A model generated the notes under the pieces. That model saw only the letters and a list, made by a program, of their open reading frames with translations. It was not told where the DNA came from and searched no databases. A program made the translations under genes and the position numbers. 64,000 nucleotides of DNA from Puccinia triticina (Eukaryota; Basidiomycota; Pucciniomycetes; Pucciniales; Pucciniaceae): contig NC_070560.1 in the NCBI RefSeq assembly GCF_026914185.1, positions 4,827,501 through 4,891,500 of the forward strand, read 5' to 3'. How positions within the stretch are numbered: the stretch's first letter is position 1; each line of letters starts with the position of its first letter. Of this stretch, positions 54,982-64,000 are shown one piece after another.

Positions 54982-55110
54982 GAGAGCTATCAATGACTGT
55001 ATTCCAGTCATTGAGAGCTTGACTATCAACAACTGGCTTTACAGGTCATCGAAAGCTTTGCCAGCTATACCGCTCACTAAGAGCTTTGTAAAGCTCTTGA
55101 TGACCGGTGC
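54982..55110. repeat. Palindromic minisatellite array 2 (degenerate)
   Basis: gagagctatcaatgact, ccagtcattgagagctt, ggtcatcgaaagcttt and aaagctcttgatgaccggt are decayed forms of the GAGAGC-type unit with alternating orientation. It is the weakest of the four arrays. Confidence 0.6.
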
Positions 55111-55818
55111 AGGCTGGCGGCAGTTAGTTGGAGGGGAATTGGGGGAGAAGAAATTGTATGCCCTCCGGGGTGATGGTCGGGATGAGCAATGAGGATTGGT
55201 TAAGCGATGAGGTTTGGGGGGAGATTTTACAACGGCGGTGAGCGCGCGTTGGCAGTTTGTTGTTACTCAGGGAAGAAGAAAACCTGGATCAGGGGAGAGA
55301 CTCTTGAGATCAATAAGATTCAGTATGGCGCTCTGGAGGGCGCCAGATAATGAGCGATAAGATTCTGATGGATTCCTAATTGGGATCAGCTAGGTTCCAT
55401 GCCTCCCCTCATCTGATTTCGGGGTTGAACTCAGACTCCGGGAGGCGCCGCGCAGTGCGGACCCGTCATCACGCCCTGCACGCGCACACACTGCCACACA
55501 ACACAACCAGACAAAACAAAAAAAGAAACAAAAGAAATAAAGCCAAACCCTCCCCACTGTCACCATCCAACGCGCGCAGTAAAGAAAAGGAAAAAAAATC
55601 AAAGTCTTTAAGAAACAAAACACCACAAGAAAAGGAAAAAAAAAAAAAAAGAAAAATAACAGAAGATTGGAAAGCTCCTGAGACATCTTGAAGGAGATGC
55701 CCAATGCCCGCCGCACCTCCAGAGATCTTGATGCCTTGAAGATTTGATCTTGCCGTCCTTCCACGCGTCGCGCCGCAAAATGAGTGTTGTCCCTGCGTGT
55801 ACCAAATGGCGCACCACA

Positions 55819-56262
55819 CCGGTATAACCGGTTGTCCATAGCTTTGCAAGCTATCAATGACCGGTTTGAGAGCTTGCAAAGCTATGGACAACCAGTTATA
55901 CCAGTCATTGAGAGCTTGCAAAGCTATGGACAACCAGTTATACCAGTCATTGAGAGCTTGCAAAGCTATGGACAACCAGTTATACCGGTCATCAAGAGCT
56001 TGCAAAGCTATGGACAACCAGTTATACTGGTTCCATAGCTTTGCAAGCTATCAATGGCTGGATATAACGGTCATCAATAGGTTTGCAAGCCATTGACGAC
56101 TGGTTTTAACGGTAATCAATAGTTTTGCAAGCTATCGAGGACCGATTATAATGGTTGTCAATAGTTTTCACTCAACGATTGGTCATATCATCAATAGCTT
56201 TGCAAGCTATTGACAACCGGTTATAATGGCCATGGACGGCTTTGCAAGCTATCAATCACCAT
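55819..56262. repeat. Palindromic minisatellite array 3 (42-bp period)
   Basis: Four near-identical 42-bp units start gagagcttgcaaagctat at 55868, 55910, 55952 and 55994, each with caaccagttataccrgtcat. Flanking units are inverted (accggttgtccatagctttg) and more diverged. Within each unit gcttgcaaagc is itself a palindrome. The rightmost part decays to about 56262. Confidence 0.85.
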
Positions 56263-56787
56263 CTACATAGATAGGGCTTTTAATGGGTCATGAAGGAGTG
56301 TGTTGGGGTGCTTCTGTATGTAAATATTATAGCAACCACGGGTGCGTGCCAGAGCCGCGCGGGTTGCTATATGCAAAACATGAGTTGCCATCGCGGTGTT
56401 TTAGCAACCCGAGTTTACCTCCCCGGGTGGAGATGCTCTGAGGCTTTGCCGGAGGGACTTATGACTTATCAGGAATTCTAGTGCAGCCCTAATTTTCTTA
56501 CATCCGCTGTATCTCATGTAATTCTCAACCATCATTCACAAGACCAACTTTTTATGCATTGCATGCTTTTTCTCATATTTTACACATTTTTCAGATTCTC
56601 TATTTCTTCACTCAAAGTTTTTAAACATTTGATTGAGAAAATAATCCAAGTTTATTAAAATCACAGAAACACAGAAGGCAAGATCAAAGTTTTTGCCTGT
56701 GCTCATTAGCAAAAATCCCATAAAAGTTGAAATTAATCCCCAAACACCCCGGAGGGCACCTCTGATTGACCCTCCAGCCCGTGCCGG

Positions 56788-57682
56788 TGTGGTGATCAAT
56801 TCTGGAACTCATGTCAAATTGTCCATGGAGCAATCAGTGTGGCTCACAGGTGGTGCGGAAACGGTGCAGAAACGGTGCGGAATGGAGCAGAGCGGAGCGC
56901 ACAACTGAAGGCGGCGGCGCGCAGAGCTCGACGGCGGAACTGGACTCAGACCAAGCAGGCCAGCGCGGACTGGATAGCGGAGGTGGTGATTGGGGGAAGC
57001 TGTGGCAGCCAGAAGGGCAGCATGTGGGATCCTGACATCATAGGCTAGACAGGGGCGTGGAAGCTAGAGAGAGGAGGTTGACGGCGGTTGAAGGCAAGCG
57101 GCAGAGACAACAGGAGTTGGTGTGAGAGCAGAGCTTGGCGGATGACATGCATGTGTATAGCGCTTGGCGGATGACAAGTGTGCCTGTGTGAACGGAGTTA
57201 GCGGATGGCGTGCGTGGGAGGCGGGCGGAGGATATCTTTTAGTTCTCTTCCTTTTTCTCTATAAAACCACAGTGAGGGAGGGAGGATTCTGCATCATACT
57301 CCACACAGACTCTCTTTTTACGGTTATAATTTACTTTGCGGATGGTTGTGCTTCTTTTACTTTGCGTACGTTGTGGACTTGCTTTATGTGTTACGGTTTT
57401 GCTTTGCGGAGTTTTGTGCTTGCTTTATGGCTGTTTTCTTGCAATTGTTGTGGATATTTGTGGCGGAGTTATCTTCTTTATGTGGATGAGCTTTATTTTA
57501 CTGTTTACTTTGCGGAGCTAGATTATTTTTACGTGCTTTACTTTATTTATCCCACTCAGAGCCCTACAACGCGGCAGAGCTGTGGAGCGGAGTTTCTCCA
57601 GATCACCCGACTTTACCTGGGAATCATCTTGGAGCGGCGGGGTCCTGACATTTCTACGCAGTGACCACTTTTGTTCATCACA
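56788..57682 (+). mobile_element. Solo LTR, family A, copy 2
   Basis: Same ends as 16655-17566 (TGTGGTGATCA...TTCATCACA), TATA box tctataaaacc and ttactttgcgga motifs, with several indels. The flanks are CCGG (56784-56787) and CTGG (57683-57686), a duplication with one C-to-T change at a CpG. A solo LTR, like copy 1. Confidence 0.83.
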
Positions 57683-57994
57683 CTGGAGCAACAGGCAAAA
57701 GAAGGTCGGTCAAAAATGTCATCAAGGAGGCCCTAATCAAGTGATTAGTGGGCTCCAGGGAGGGGGTGGGACAAAACCACATCCCCTGGGGGGACAAACA
57801 GCTTCCCCCACACCCTTTAAGTATCCGACCCAGCTGCACACAACCTGGGCCTTCATGCTTTGCACCCTGAAGGTTGCCAGGGCCCTGCGCCTGGGCAGGA
57901 ACAATGCTGGCCTGTACACACTCATCCGAGCGGTTACAGGTCAGATTGAGGGCCTAAAGAGGGGACTCAGTATGTATTATGTAGTACAGATGGT
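57683..57994. other. Spacer, nothing recognised
   Basis: An open frame crosses it from the LTR but has no motif. G-rich segment at 57750-57800. Confidence 0.4.
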
Positions 57995-58706
57995 CTATGA
58001 CCAATCTGGACCACCGGTCTGTACTGGTCATTGGGACTCACATCGACTCTTCTACCGGTCATCAAGAGGACTCACCACCTCTCACCACCTCTCAATGACC
58101 GGCAAAGACCACTGATTGGGAGAACTGACAGCTGAGGGGACTCACATCTCCTCTCAATGACCGGTCTTTGCCGGTAATCGAGGGGGCTCACATCTTCTCT
58201 TGATGACTGGTCAGACCGGTCATTGATAGGACTCACCACCTCTTGATGACCGGTTAGACCGGTCATTGAGAGGACTCACCACCTCTTGATGGCTGGTTAG
58301 ACTGGTCATTGAGAGGACTCACCACCTCTCAATGACCAGTTGGACTGGTCATTGAGAGGACTCACCACCTCTCAATGACCGGTTAGACCGGTCATTGAGA
58401 GGACTCACCACCTCTCAATGGCCGGTTAGACTGGTCATTGAGAGGACTCACCACCTCTCAATGGCCGGTTAGACCGGTCATTGAGAGGACTCACCATCTC
58501 TCAATGACTGGCACAGACCAGTCATTGAGAGGACTCACAGCTCTTGATGACTGGTTTGTGCCGGTCACCGTGGGGACTAGCAGATGTCAATGACCGGTCT
58601 TTGCCAGTCATCAAGGGGACTCACATCTCCTCTTGATGACCGGTCAGACAGGTCATTGAGGGGACTCACCAACTCTCGATGACCAGTCAGACTGGTCATC
58701 AAGATT
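57995..58706. repeat. Palindromic minisatellite array 4 (43-bp period)
   Basis: The clearest array: CTCACCA, then CCTCTCAATGACCGGT, TAG, ACCGGTCATTGAGAGG, A, repeated with a 43-bp period (measured at 58261 and 58304). About fifteen units; some have C-to-T or G-to-A changes in CCGG. Each unit is a 16-bp-stem hairpin with a 3-base loop. Confidence 0.9.
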
Positions 58707-58809
58707 AGATAAGATAATGTGACTCCCCCACCGTCCCTTCCCCTGCCGTACCGCTTGCAAATCAAAGGCCCCCTCCCAAACTGAGCTAAGTCGCGCCCTG
58801 ACTTATCAC

Positions 58810-58892
58810 AAGTCCCTCGCTTCAGAGGGCCCTGGTACAGCCTGGGCTGGCGCACGCCCTCGCGCGAAGCGCGATCTCCGAAGGAGGGACTT
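58810..58892. repeat. AGTCCCTCC-family hairpin element
   Basis: aagtccctcgcttcagaggg at the left and ccgaaggagggactt at the right are imperfect arms; the centre holds cgcgcgaagcgcg. Flanks CA and TG. Confidence 0.65.
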
Positions 58893-60857
58893 GCAGGTAA
58901 AGCCAAGAATTTGGCTTGAGAGCTTTCAGTGTTTTTGTGGGAGTTTTTTCCCGCTCCCCTTTCAGGGGTCTTCTCCTTGTGTATTCCTATCGCCTGTGGT
59001 GCCAGATTAAAGGCCTGATTTTTCTCTTTCTTTTGGTGTCAATCACCATTTTTTCCCCCTTGACAAACTCCTTCCATCCCCGTTTGAAGTTTGCAATTTT
59101 TTTGTGTTTGGCCAGAAGTGTGTATGCAAATTCCGAGAAGATCCATTTGGATTCAATTTAAATACAGAACTCCATCATCCATCCACCTTGACTGCTGAGC
59201 AAGGGCAACACTCTCCTTCAAGTGTAGATATCACAAAATTGACACTACATTGAAGGTGAGATGCTCAGCTATCCCGTGTACTTCAGCTTGCTGACTCAGA
59301 ATGAGTGCGCGCTGTGTAATGTAAATTTGATTCAAAAAGTTGGCCAAAAGCCACAAATTTCCTGAAGCTCTCACATGGAAAAAAGCCAATAACTCATAAG
59401 CCTCCCATTGGGAATGGGAGATGCTTCGCATCGGGGTGCTCCGCACCCCCAGTCCCGGGAGTCTTAGTTAATTCAGTTCGCGCCCGCCTCCAAAGGAGGG
59501 ACTTGTGAATCAGTGGACATTTTCAGATTTTGCAGAGAAAATCCCAAGTCTGCAATAACTTTTGCAAAACAATAGCTATTGTGGCACCCTAACAAACATG
59601 ATGAAGGTCTACACTTGGCCTACAACCTCACAAAATTTTGGGGCCGTACCACCCCTCCTTCAACAAAAAATCAGCATCAGAAGTTGACCTGTGAGACACT
59701 CCACCGGGTACCCTGAAACAGTGAAGTGAATACAGTTCATTTGAGGCAAAAAAGTGACACATTGGTCTTCTTTTTTTCCATAGTTCTGACAGGTGTATGA
59801 AAAAAGGATGAAAAGCAGAAGCAATTTTGCTTTTTTTGATGACACTGACATCAAATGGATTGTAATCTGTGAGACAATGCCCCTAGGGACCCGCGTCTTA
59901 CCCATTATGAGGCCTTCTTGGTAGCTGATTCCTTGACCATTAAGGTGGGGTGATATGTAACAAAAAAATACTGATAGATTTGCAGGCTTTTTGCCTGTTC
60001 ATGTACATTGAGAAAACCTGTCATGCCAAAAAAAAAAAGTTAGTTCCTCATTTGGAGGGGGGCGCTTTGCACCCAGGAGGGACTTAGTTAATTCCAGCCC
60101 CCTCTGACCAAAAACCCTTGCCCCTGCGCAGGTGGCACTTGTGCAGAGCAACTGGAAAGTGTCAATGGCAATCAGTGCTGCACCCGCTCCAGATGCTTCT
60201 CCCTGGGGCCCTCCTCCCGGCAACATTGATCAAACTCCAGACAGACTGGGTCACACAATCAGACAGCGGAGCTCATGGATAGAGATTGCTTGAATATGGA
60301 GGAGTATGAAGTGATTAGATGAATCATAATCAAATTGTCATTGGATTCTTTGATCATTTTTGCTATATATTGATCAGTCTCACAGAAACATCAGGGCTTG
60401 AATTATTCAGATTAATACTTGTGCAATCCATTTTTTTTGCATGAAATTGATTTGAATGAGAAATTTGGTTTTTTTGCATGCATGGGATACAATGGAGTTT
60501 GTTTTCCTTAGCAGGGAATGGGGGATACTTCACAACAGTCTACTTAGCCAGTTTTAACATCATTTTTGCCTATCTAATATGGCTAGCCTGTTAAGGGAAA
60601 GGGTGATTGAAAGTGGTGGTATGGCCATTGAATTTACAGTGGCAAAGCCGCCTTGGCCTCTAGTTATTCAATCAAAGTACAGCACTTTGGCTGAGCGCGC
60701 TCGGACCTTTTCTGTGTGATCCGGTCAATTTCTTCAAAAATGTGACTTTTCAAAAAATAAAAAATGGATGAAGATTGAGGCAAGGGAGTCTGATATTACA
60801 TAAGAAGGAGGGGCAGATGCAGGCGTACCATCCACCAAAAACTTATAAGGTTTGCAA
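58893..60857. other. Non-coding stretch with scattered AGTCCCTCC-like remnants
   Basis: No gene found. Partial hairpins of the same family occur near 59400-59510 (ggagggacttgtg) and 60041-60090 (ggagggacttagtt). The rest is AT-rich. Confidence 0.45.
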
Positions 60858-62231
60858 CACCAGGAAAAAAAAAAAATAGTCACTTGATGACAAGTGACAT
60901 CATGCCAGCTCCAGCGGGCTACCCACCATCTACCCACCATCTACCCATCATCTACCCACCATCTAACCAGTTTAAGAATTTACACAGGAGATCCTCCGTT
61001 TTTGCTGGGCACCACTGATCCCCATTTCTGGTCAGCTGATACTCAGCTTTAGCTCCCAGCTTATGCTCAGCTTTGGTGCCCAGCTCATGCTCAGCTTTGT
61101 TGCCCAGATCAGAACCAGTCCTGGCCCAGCTTATTTTCAGCTTTATTCCAGTCATGGCTCAGCTTAGACTCAGATTAGGACTATCATTGGCCCAGCCAAT
61201 GCTCAGCTTTGGACCAGTATTGGCTCAGCTGATTTTCAGCTTTGGATAAAACTTGGCCCAGCCAATGCTCAGATTCTGAGTCTGACAACTCCTGTAACAG
61301 CTTATGCTCATCTGTGGACCAGCCTTGGCTCATCTGATGCTCAGCTGTGCGCCAACCTTGGCTAAGACAATGCTCAGCTGTGGACCAGCCTTGGCTCAGC
61401 TGATGCTCAGCTGTGGACCAGCCTTGGCTCAGCTGATGCTCAGCTGTGGACCAGCCTTGGCTCAGCTGATGCTCAGCTGTGGACCAGCCTTGGCTCAGCT
61501 GATGCTCAGCTGTGGACCAGCCTTGGCTCAGCTGATGCTCAGCTGTGGACCAGCCTTGGCTCAGCTGATGCTCAGCTGTGGACCAGCCTTGGCTCAGCTG
61601 ATGCTCAGCTGTGGACCAGCCTTGGCTCAGCTGATGCTCAGCTGTGGAACAGCCTTGGCTCAGGTGATATTAATCTTTTGAATAGTCTCAAAAAATCTGA
61701 TACTCAGCTTTGGAACAGCCTTGGCTCAGCCAATGCTCAGTTTTGTACCAGCATTGGCTCAGCCAATGCTCAGCTTTTGAAAAATTTTGGCCCAGCTGGT
61801 GTTAATCTTTGGAACAGTATTGTCCCAGCTGATCCTAAGCTCTGCACAAGCCTTTTCCAAGATGATGCTCAGCTTTGGACCATTGTTGGCTAAGCTGATG
61901 CTCAGATTTGGAATATTCTTGGTCCAGCTGACACTTGGATTTGTTTCAGGCTTGGAGTATCCAATGCTCAGCTGTGGCCCAGGCTCAGCCAATGCTCAGC
62001 TTTGGCCCAGGCCCATTCAATGCCTACTGCTCAGCTTATGATGAGCATCAGCTGTTCCTGGGAAAAATTTAGGATCAGCTGACTGTGCCACATTGAGTGC
62101 TCTGGTGCAGTCCTGCAAGCTCTACAAGTGCTGGTGGAGCAGACTTGGAGCAGCACTGGAGTAGCTCTGGAGCAGAAACCAAAGCTGCATCATGTCACTT
62201 GCCATCAAGTGACTATTTTTTTTTCCTGGTG
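60858..62231. mobile_element. CACCAGG-ended non-autonomous element packed with a minisatellite, TSD CAA
   Basis: The left end CACCAGG, an A-run, tagtcacttgatgacaagt and its inverted counterpart at the right end define 1374 bp. CAA flanks both sides (60855-60857, 62232-62234), a 3-bp duplication. The CACCAGG start and 3-bp duplication are shared with the element at 3351, but the remaining sequence differs, so they are different families of one type. The interior is almost wholly a degenerate 33-bp repeat. Confidence 0.82.
61310..61680 (+). repeat. 33-bp tandem minisatellite
   Basis: Eight identical 33-bp units (61381-61644), each containing ggaccagccttggctcagc and ctgatgctcagctg, flanked by diverged units from about 61020 to 62045. 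Because 33 is a multiple of three the array is open in one frame, giving an 11-residue repeat (CGPALAQLMLS). This frame is a by-product of the period and is not called as a gene. Confidence 0.92.
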
Positions 62232-62317
62232 CAATGGTCAGAGTTGAGTTCTGGTGGCTCAAAGGAAAACACCACCAAAACAAAAATATCTCTCATGTGA
62301 GAATCCCTGATTAGTCA

Positions 62318-62356
62318 TAAGTCCCTCCAGCAAAGCCACAGGCGAGAGAGGGACTT
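62318..62356. repeat. AGTCCCTCC-family hairpin, minimal member
   Basis: taagtccctccagc...gagagggactta, 39 bp with TA at both ends, followed by gttaagttcgag, the tail seen after other members. Confidence 0.65.
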
Positions 62357-62458
62357 AGTTAAGTTCGAGTCGTTACATTTTTTAATGGGAATGGGAATTT
62401 GAGGTCGCCAAATTTCCCACTAAAATAGTGCGGAGCATATTTTGAGTTCTGCAGATAT

Positions 62459-62767
62459 TCAAACAAACTTGTGTTGTGATCTGCGTTGAGGATGAGAAGG
62501 AGTCAGCGGCTTCCTGGATTTGAGTTTGTATTGGCCTGGTTTGGGGGCTCTTGGATTCTTCAGCCTATCAATTGATGCTTGGCTGTCCTTTAATATGGTT
62601 ATGCAAGCACCAAACCTTGGTATTCGTGCCGCACTGCCAATTTCCAGTTCAAGCAAAGTTTGAAGCCGTGCTTGGCAGCAAACCCTCAGGCCTCTTCCCA
62701 ATCTCCCAGTGGCCAGTTCTCCCCACCTTCCTTTGGCGCTGAGCTTCTTTCTGTTTCCTTCTTCCAC
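62459..62767 (-). pseudogene. Possible RNase H remnant of a non-LTR retrotransposon
   Basis: The minus-strand frame reads ACITILKDSQASIDRLKNP then RAPKPGQYKLKSRK. The pattern (strand, D-S/N-Q-x-A, then P..PGQY) is that of the RNase H domain found in fungal LINE-type elements. No RT or endonuclease is present nearby and the frame has no other motif. Low-confidence call. Confidence 0.3.
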
Positions 62768-62821
62768 TAAATAATCACCCCGGCTTCTATACTTGTATCC
62801 CTTGTTCTACAAAATAAAACC

Positions 62822-62862
62822 GCCGACGCGCGCTCAACACCGTTGTAAAATCTTCCCCTCAT
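62822..62862. repeat. Short dispersed repeat, inverted match to 55215-55255
   Basis: acgcgcgctcaacaccgttgtaaaatcttcccc is nearly the reverse complement of a segment inside the 54463 element (gattttacaacggcggtgagcgcgcg). About 40 bp with a few mismatches. Confidence 0.5.
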
Positions 62863-63146
62863 CTCATTGCATCTCAATCCTCAGAGCTGTTGTGACATAC
62901 ATGTCACAGTCATCTCTCTGACTTGCCGCAGCACAAACCACACTCCTTGTCCCGGGACAATCCCGGGCCAAGAGGAGTTCTGCATGGAATCTACCAATTG
63001 TTTGCTCCTGCGTCACAATAAGAGCTCAATCCGACCAATCACGTGGAGGGAACCTTTCATCAAATACCACATTCCTCTCCAACTAACTGCCACCGGAGTG
63101 CACTGGGCGGAGTTCCACACCGGGAGTAGCTAATTTAATTGATACC

Positions 63147-64000
63147 CACCAGGGGAGATTTCAACGCACTCTCCAGAGAGTGCCATACTGTACCCTTTTT
63201 CTATAACTGTGCTGGATGCCTTTGATGAAAGTAGTGTAAGAATTAATGAAAAATTCTGGAACTAATCCACAAATGATCTGAAACTGATCCTGGATTCATC
63301 CATAAACCATCCAGAAGTCAACTGGAACAAAACTGGAATCCTGTTGAAAACACTAAGACACAATGGCCACAATCAAATCATAATTCAATTTGAACTGTTT
63401 GGTAATTGAGATGAATTGTTGGGGTTCAATCCATATTATTTATGTGCGCATGAAGGTGGTCATTGTTTTCACTTTGCTAATGTAACTGTCATGTGCGCGT
63501 GTGCCGTGTGTAAGTCTGTTACAAATTGCAGGTTGGGCCTCCCGCAGATCAGCAACATGTACACCCCTGTTAGAATGATGTGAAAGGCCCATCTGAATTG
63601 GCATATTTCCCTAAAGAAGGCCAGTATCATCTAGAATTGAGCCAAAAAAGGATGAAAGTAGGGTGAAAATATGAGTCAAGTCAAGCTTGGAGGTGTGTGG
63701 TCCCAGATTTCAGATAGACATCCTGGCTTCTTAACATATATAAGCTTGTGAGTTGTTTTTGTGTTTGTTTGTTTTCCAATGTCTCCATGCACATGCATGT
63801 CAGTTTTTTTCCACTTTGCCAATGTCACCTTTGTGTACGCGCGTAAATTAGGGTGACAGATCACTGGAGGCGCCTTTCACAGCTTCATTACAAGTAAAAA
63901 CTGGTCAGAAAGCCATGAAAGCCCCCACAAGTCACATTTACTTTGTTTGTAACCCCTTTGACATAGAAAATTGATCAACAGAAATTCACCATAAATGAGT
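63147..64000 (-). mobile_element. CACCAGGGGAGA-ended DNA transposon, second copy, inverted, cut by window edge
   Basis: It begins caccaggggagatttcaacg at 63147 and is the reverse complement of the right-hand 850 bp of the element at 3351-4461, down to the window end. Landmarks in order are the terminal repeat, ctggatgcctttgatgaaag, and the 62-codon frame (63864-63676). The two copies differ at scattered sites. The far end lies outside. Confidence 0.88.

Larger units (their letters stand above)
54463..56461. mobile_element. 2-kb TIR element, TAAGTCCCTC ends, carrying palindromic arrays
   Basis: The left end taagtccctctcttgcct-gagagcatctccacccg and the inverted right end cgggtggagatgctctgagg...ggagggactta match over about 40 bp, followed inward by further inverted homology (ggttgctat, gtttacc). 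TA lies at both outer edges. There is no transposase. The interior carries arrays 2 and 3 of the palindromic minisatellite, an A-rich stretch (55505-55650) and a fragment (55215-55255) related in inverted orientation to 62822-62860. Confidence 0.7.

Noticed and set aside
55390..56017. Minus-strand frames of 155-182 codons
   Set aside because: They translate a poly-T/CT tract and the 42-bp palindromic repeats; pure low complexity.
57995..58706. A CRISPR-like array of regularly spaced palindromic repeats
   Set aside because: The repeats are themselves full palindromes with short constant spacers, there are no unique spacers and no cas genes, and the surroundings are eukaryotic. It is a minisatellite.
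61304..61681. A 125-codon open frame of 11-residue repeats
   Set aside because: It exists only because the 33-bp minisatellite period is a multiple of three. No start context, promoter or non-repeat domain.

Overview
The window reads as a transposon-rich accessory region of a filamentous basidiomycete genome, most likely a rust fungus (Pucciniales). This is an inference: introns are short (44-167 nt, GT-AG), host genes are few and compact, and copia, Tc1/mariner-like, Crypton and Helitron remnants are abundant. A family of secreted proteins with internal repeats also occurs here. No bacterial operons, rRNA or tRNA genes were seen.

Layout. 1-2588: 3' part of a Ty1/copia element. 3351-4461: a non-autonomous DNA transposon with CACCAGG ends; a second copy lies inverted at 63147-64000. 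5122-12913: a decayed Tc1/mariner-like transposase gene, split by a full copia element (6153-12872, identical 5-bp target duplications), which is itself split by a probable solo LTR (8412-9300). 12914-20600: gene fragments (P-loop NTPase, a spliced minus-strand pseudogene), GC-rich tandem repeats, a solo LTR (16655-17566), a palindromic minisatellite and short hairpin elements.

The gene-bearing core is about 21-54 kb. It holds a five-exon cysteine-rich secreted protein (21045-21997), a Ser/Pro/Arg-rich coiled-coil protein (24780-26168), a MARVEL-type four-helix membrane protein (27937-28663), an MSS51-like mitochondrial translation factor (45116-46917), and a chloroperoxidase-type haem-thiolate peroxidase (47818-48595). 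Between these lie three minus-strand paralogues of one secreted-protein family (29198-31279, 42208-44249, and 49553-54127). The first carries a one-base frameshift, the second is intact, and the third is cut in two by a Helitron fragment. A copia element (33386-38243) and two Crypton-type tyrosine recombinase remnants lie between paralogues 1 and 2.

54.4-64 kb is again almost pure repeat: a 2-kb terminal-inverted-repeat element carrying palindromic arrays, a second solo LTR of the 16655 family, a long array of 43-bp palindromic units, AGTCCCTCC hairpins, and a 1.37-kb CACCAGG-ended element packed with a 33-bp minisatellite.

The observations I find most worth following are the secreted paralogue family, which combines signal peptides, basic NLS-like clusters, repeated modules and a shared 26-bp last exon; the dispersed palindromic minisatellite family with core ACCGGTCATTGAGAGG; the AGTCCCTCC hairpins; and the strong bias of premature transposon stops toward TGA. 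All gene models are by eye from splice signals and reading frame; none has transcript support here.
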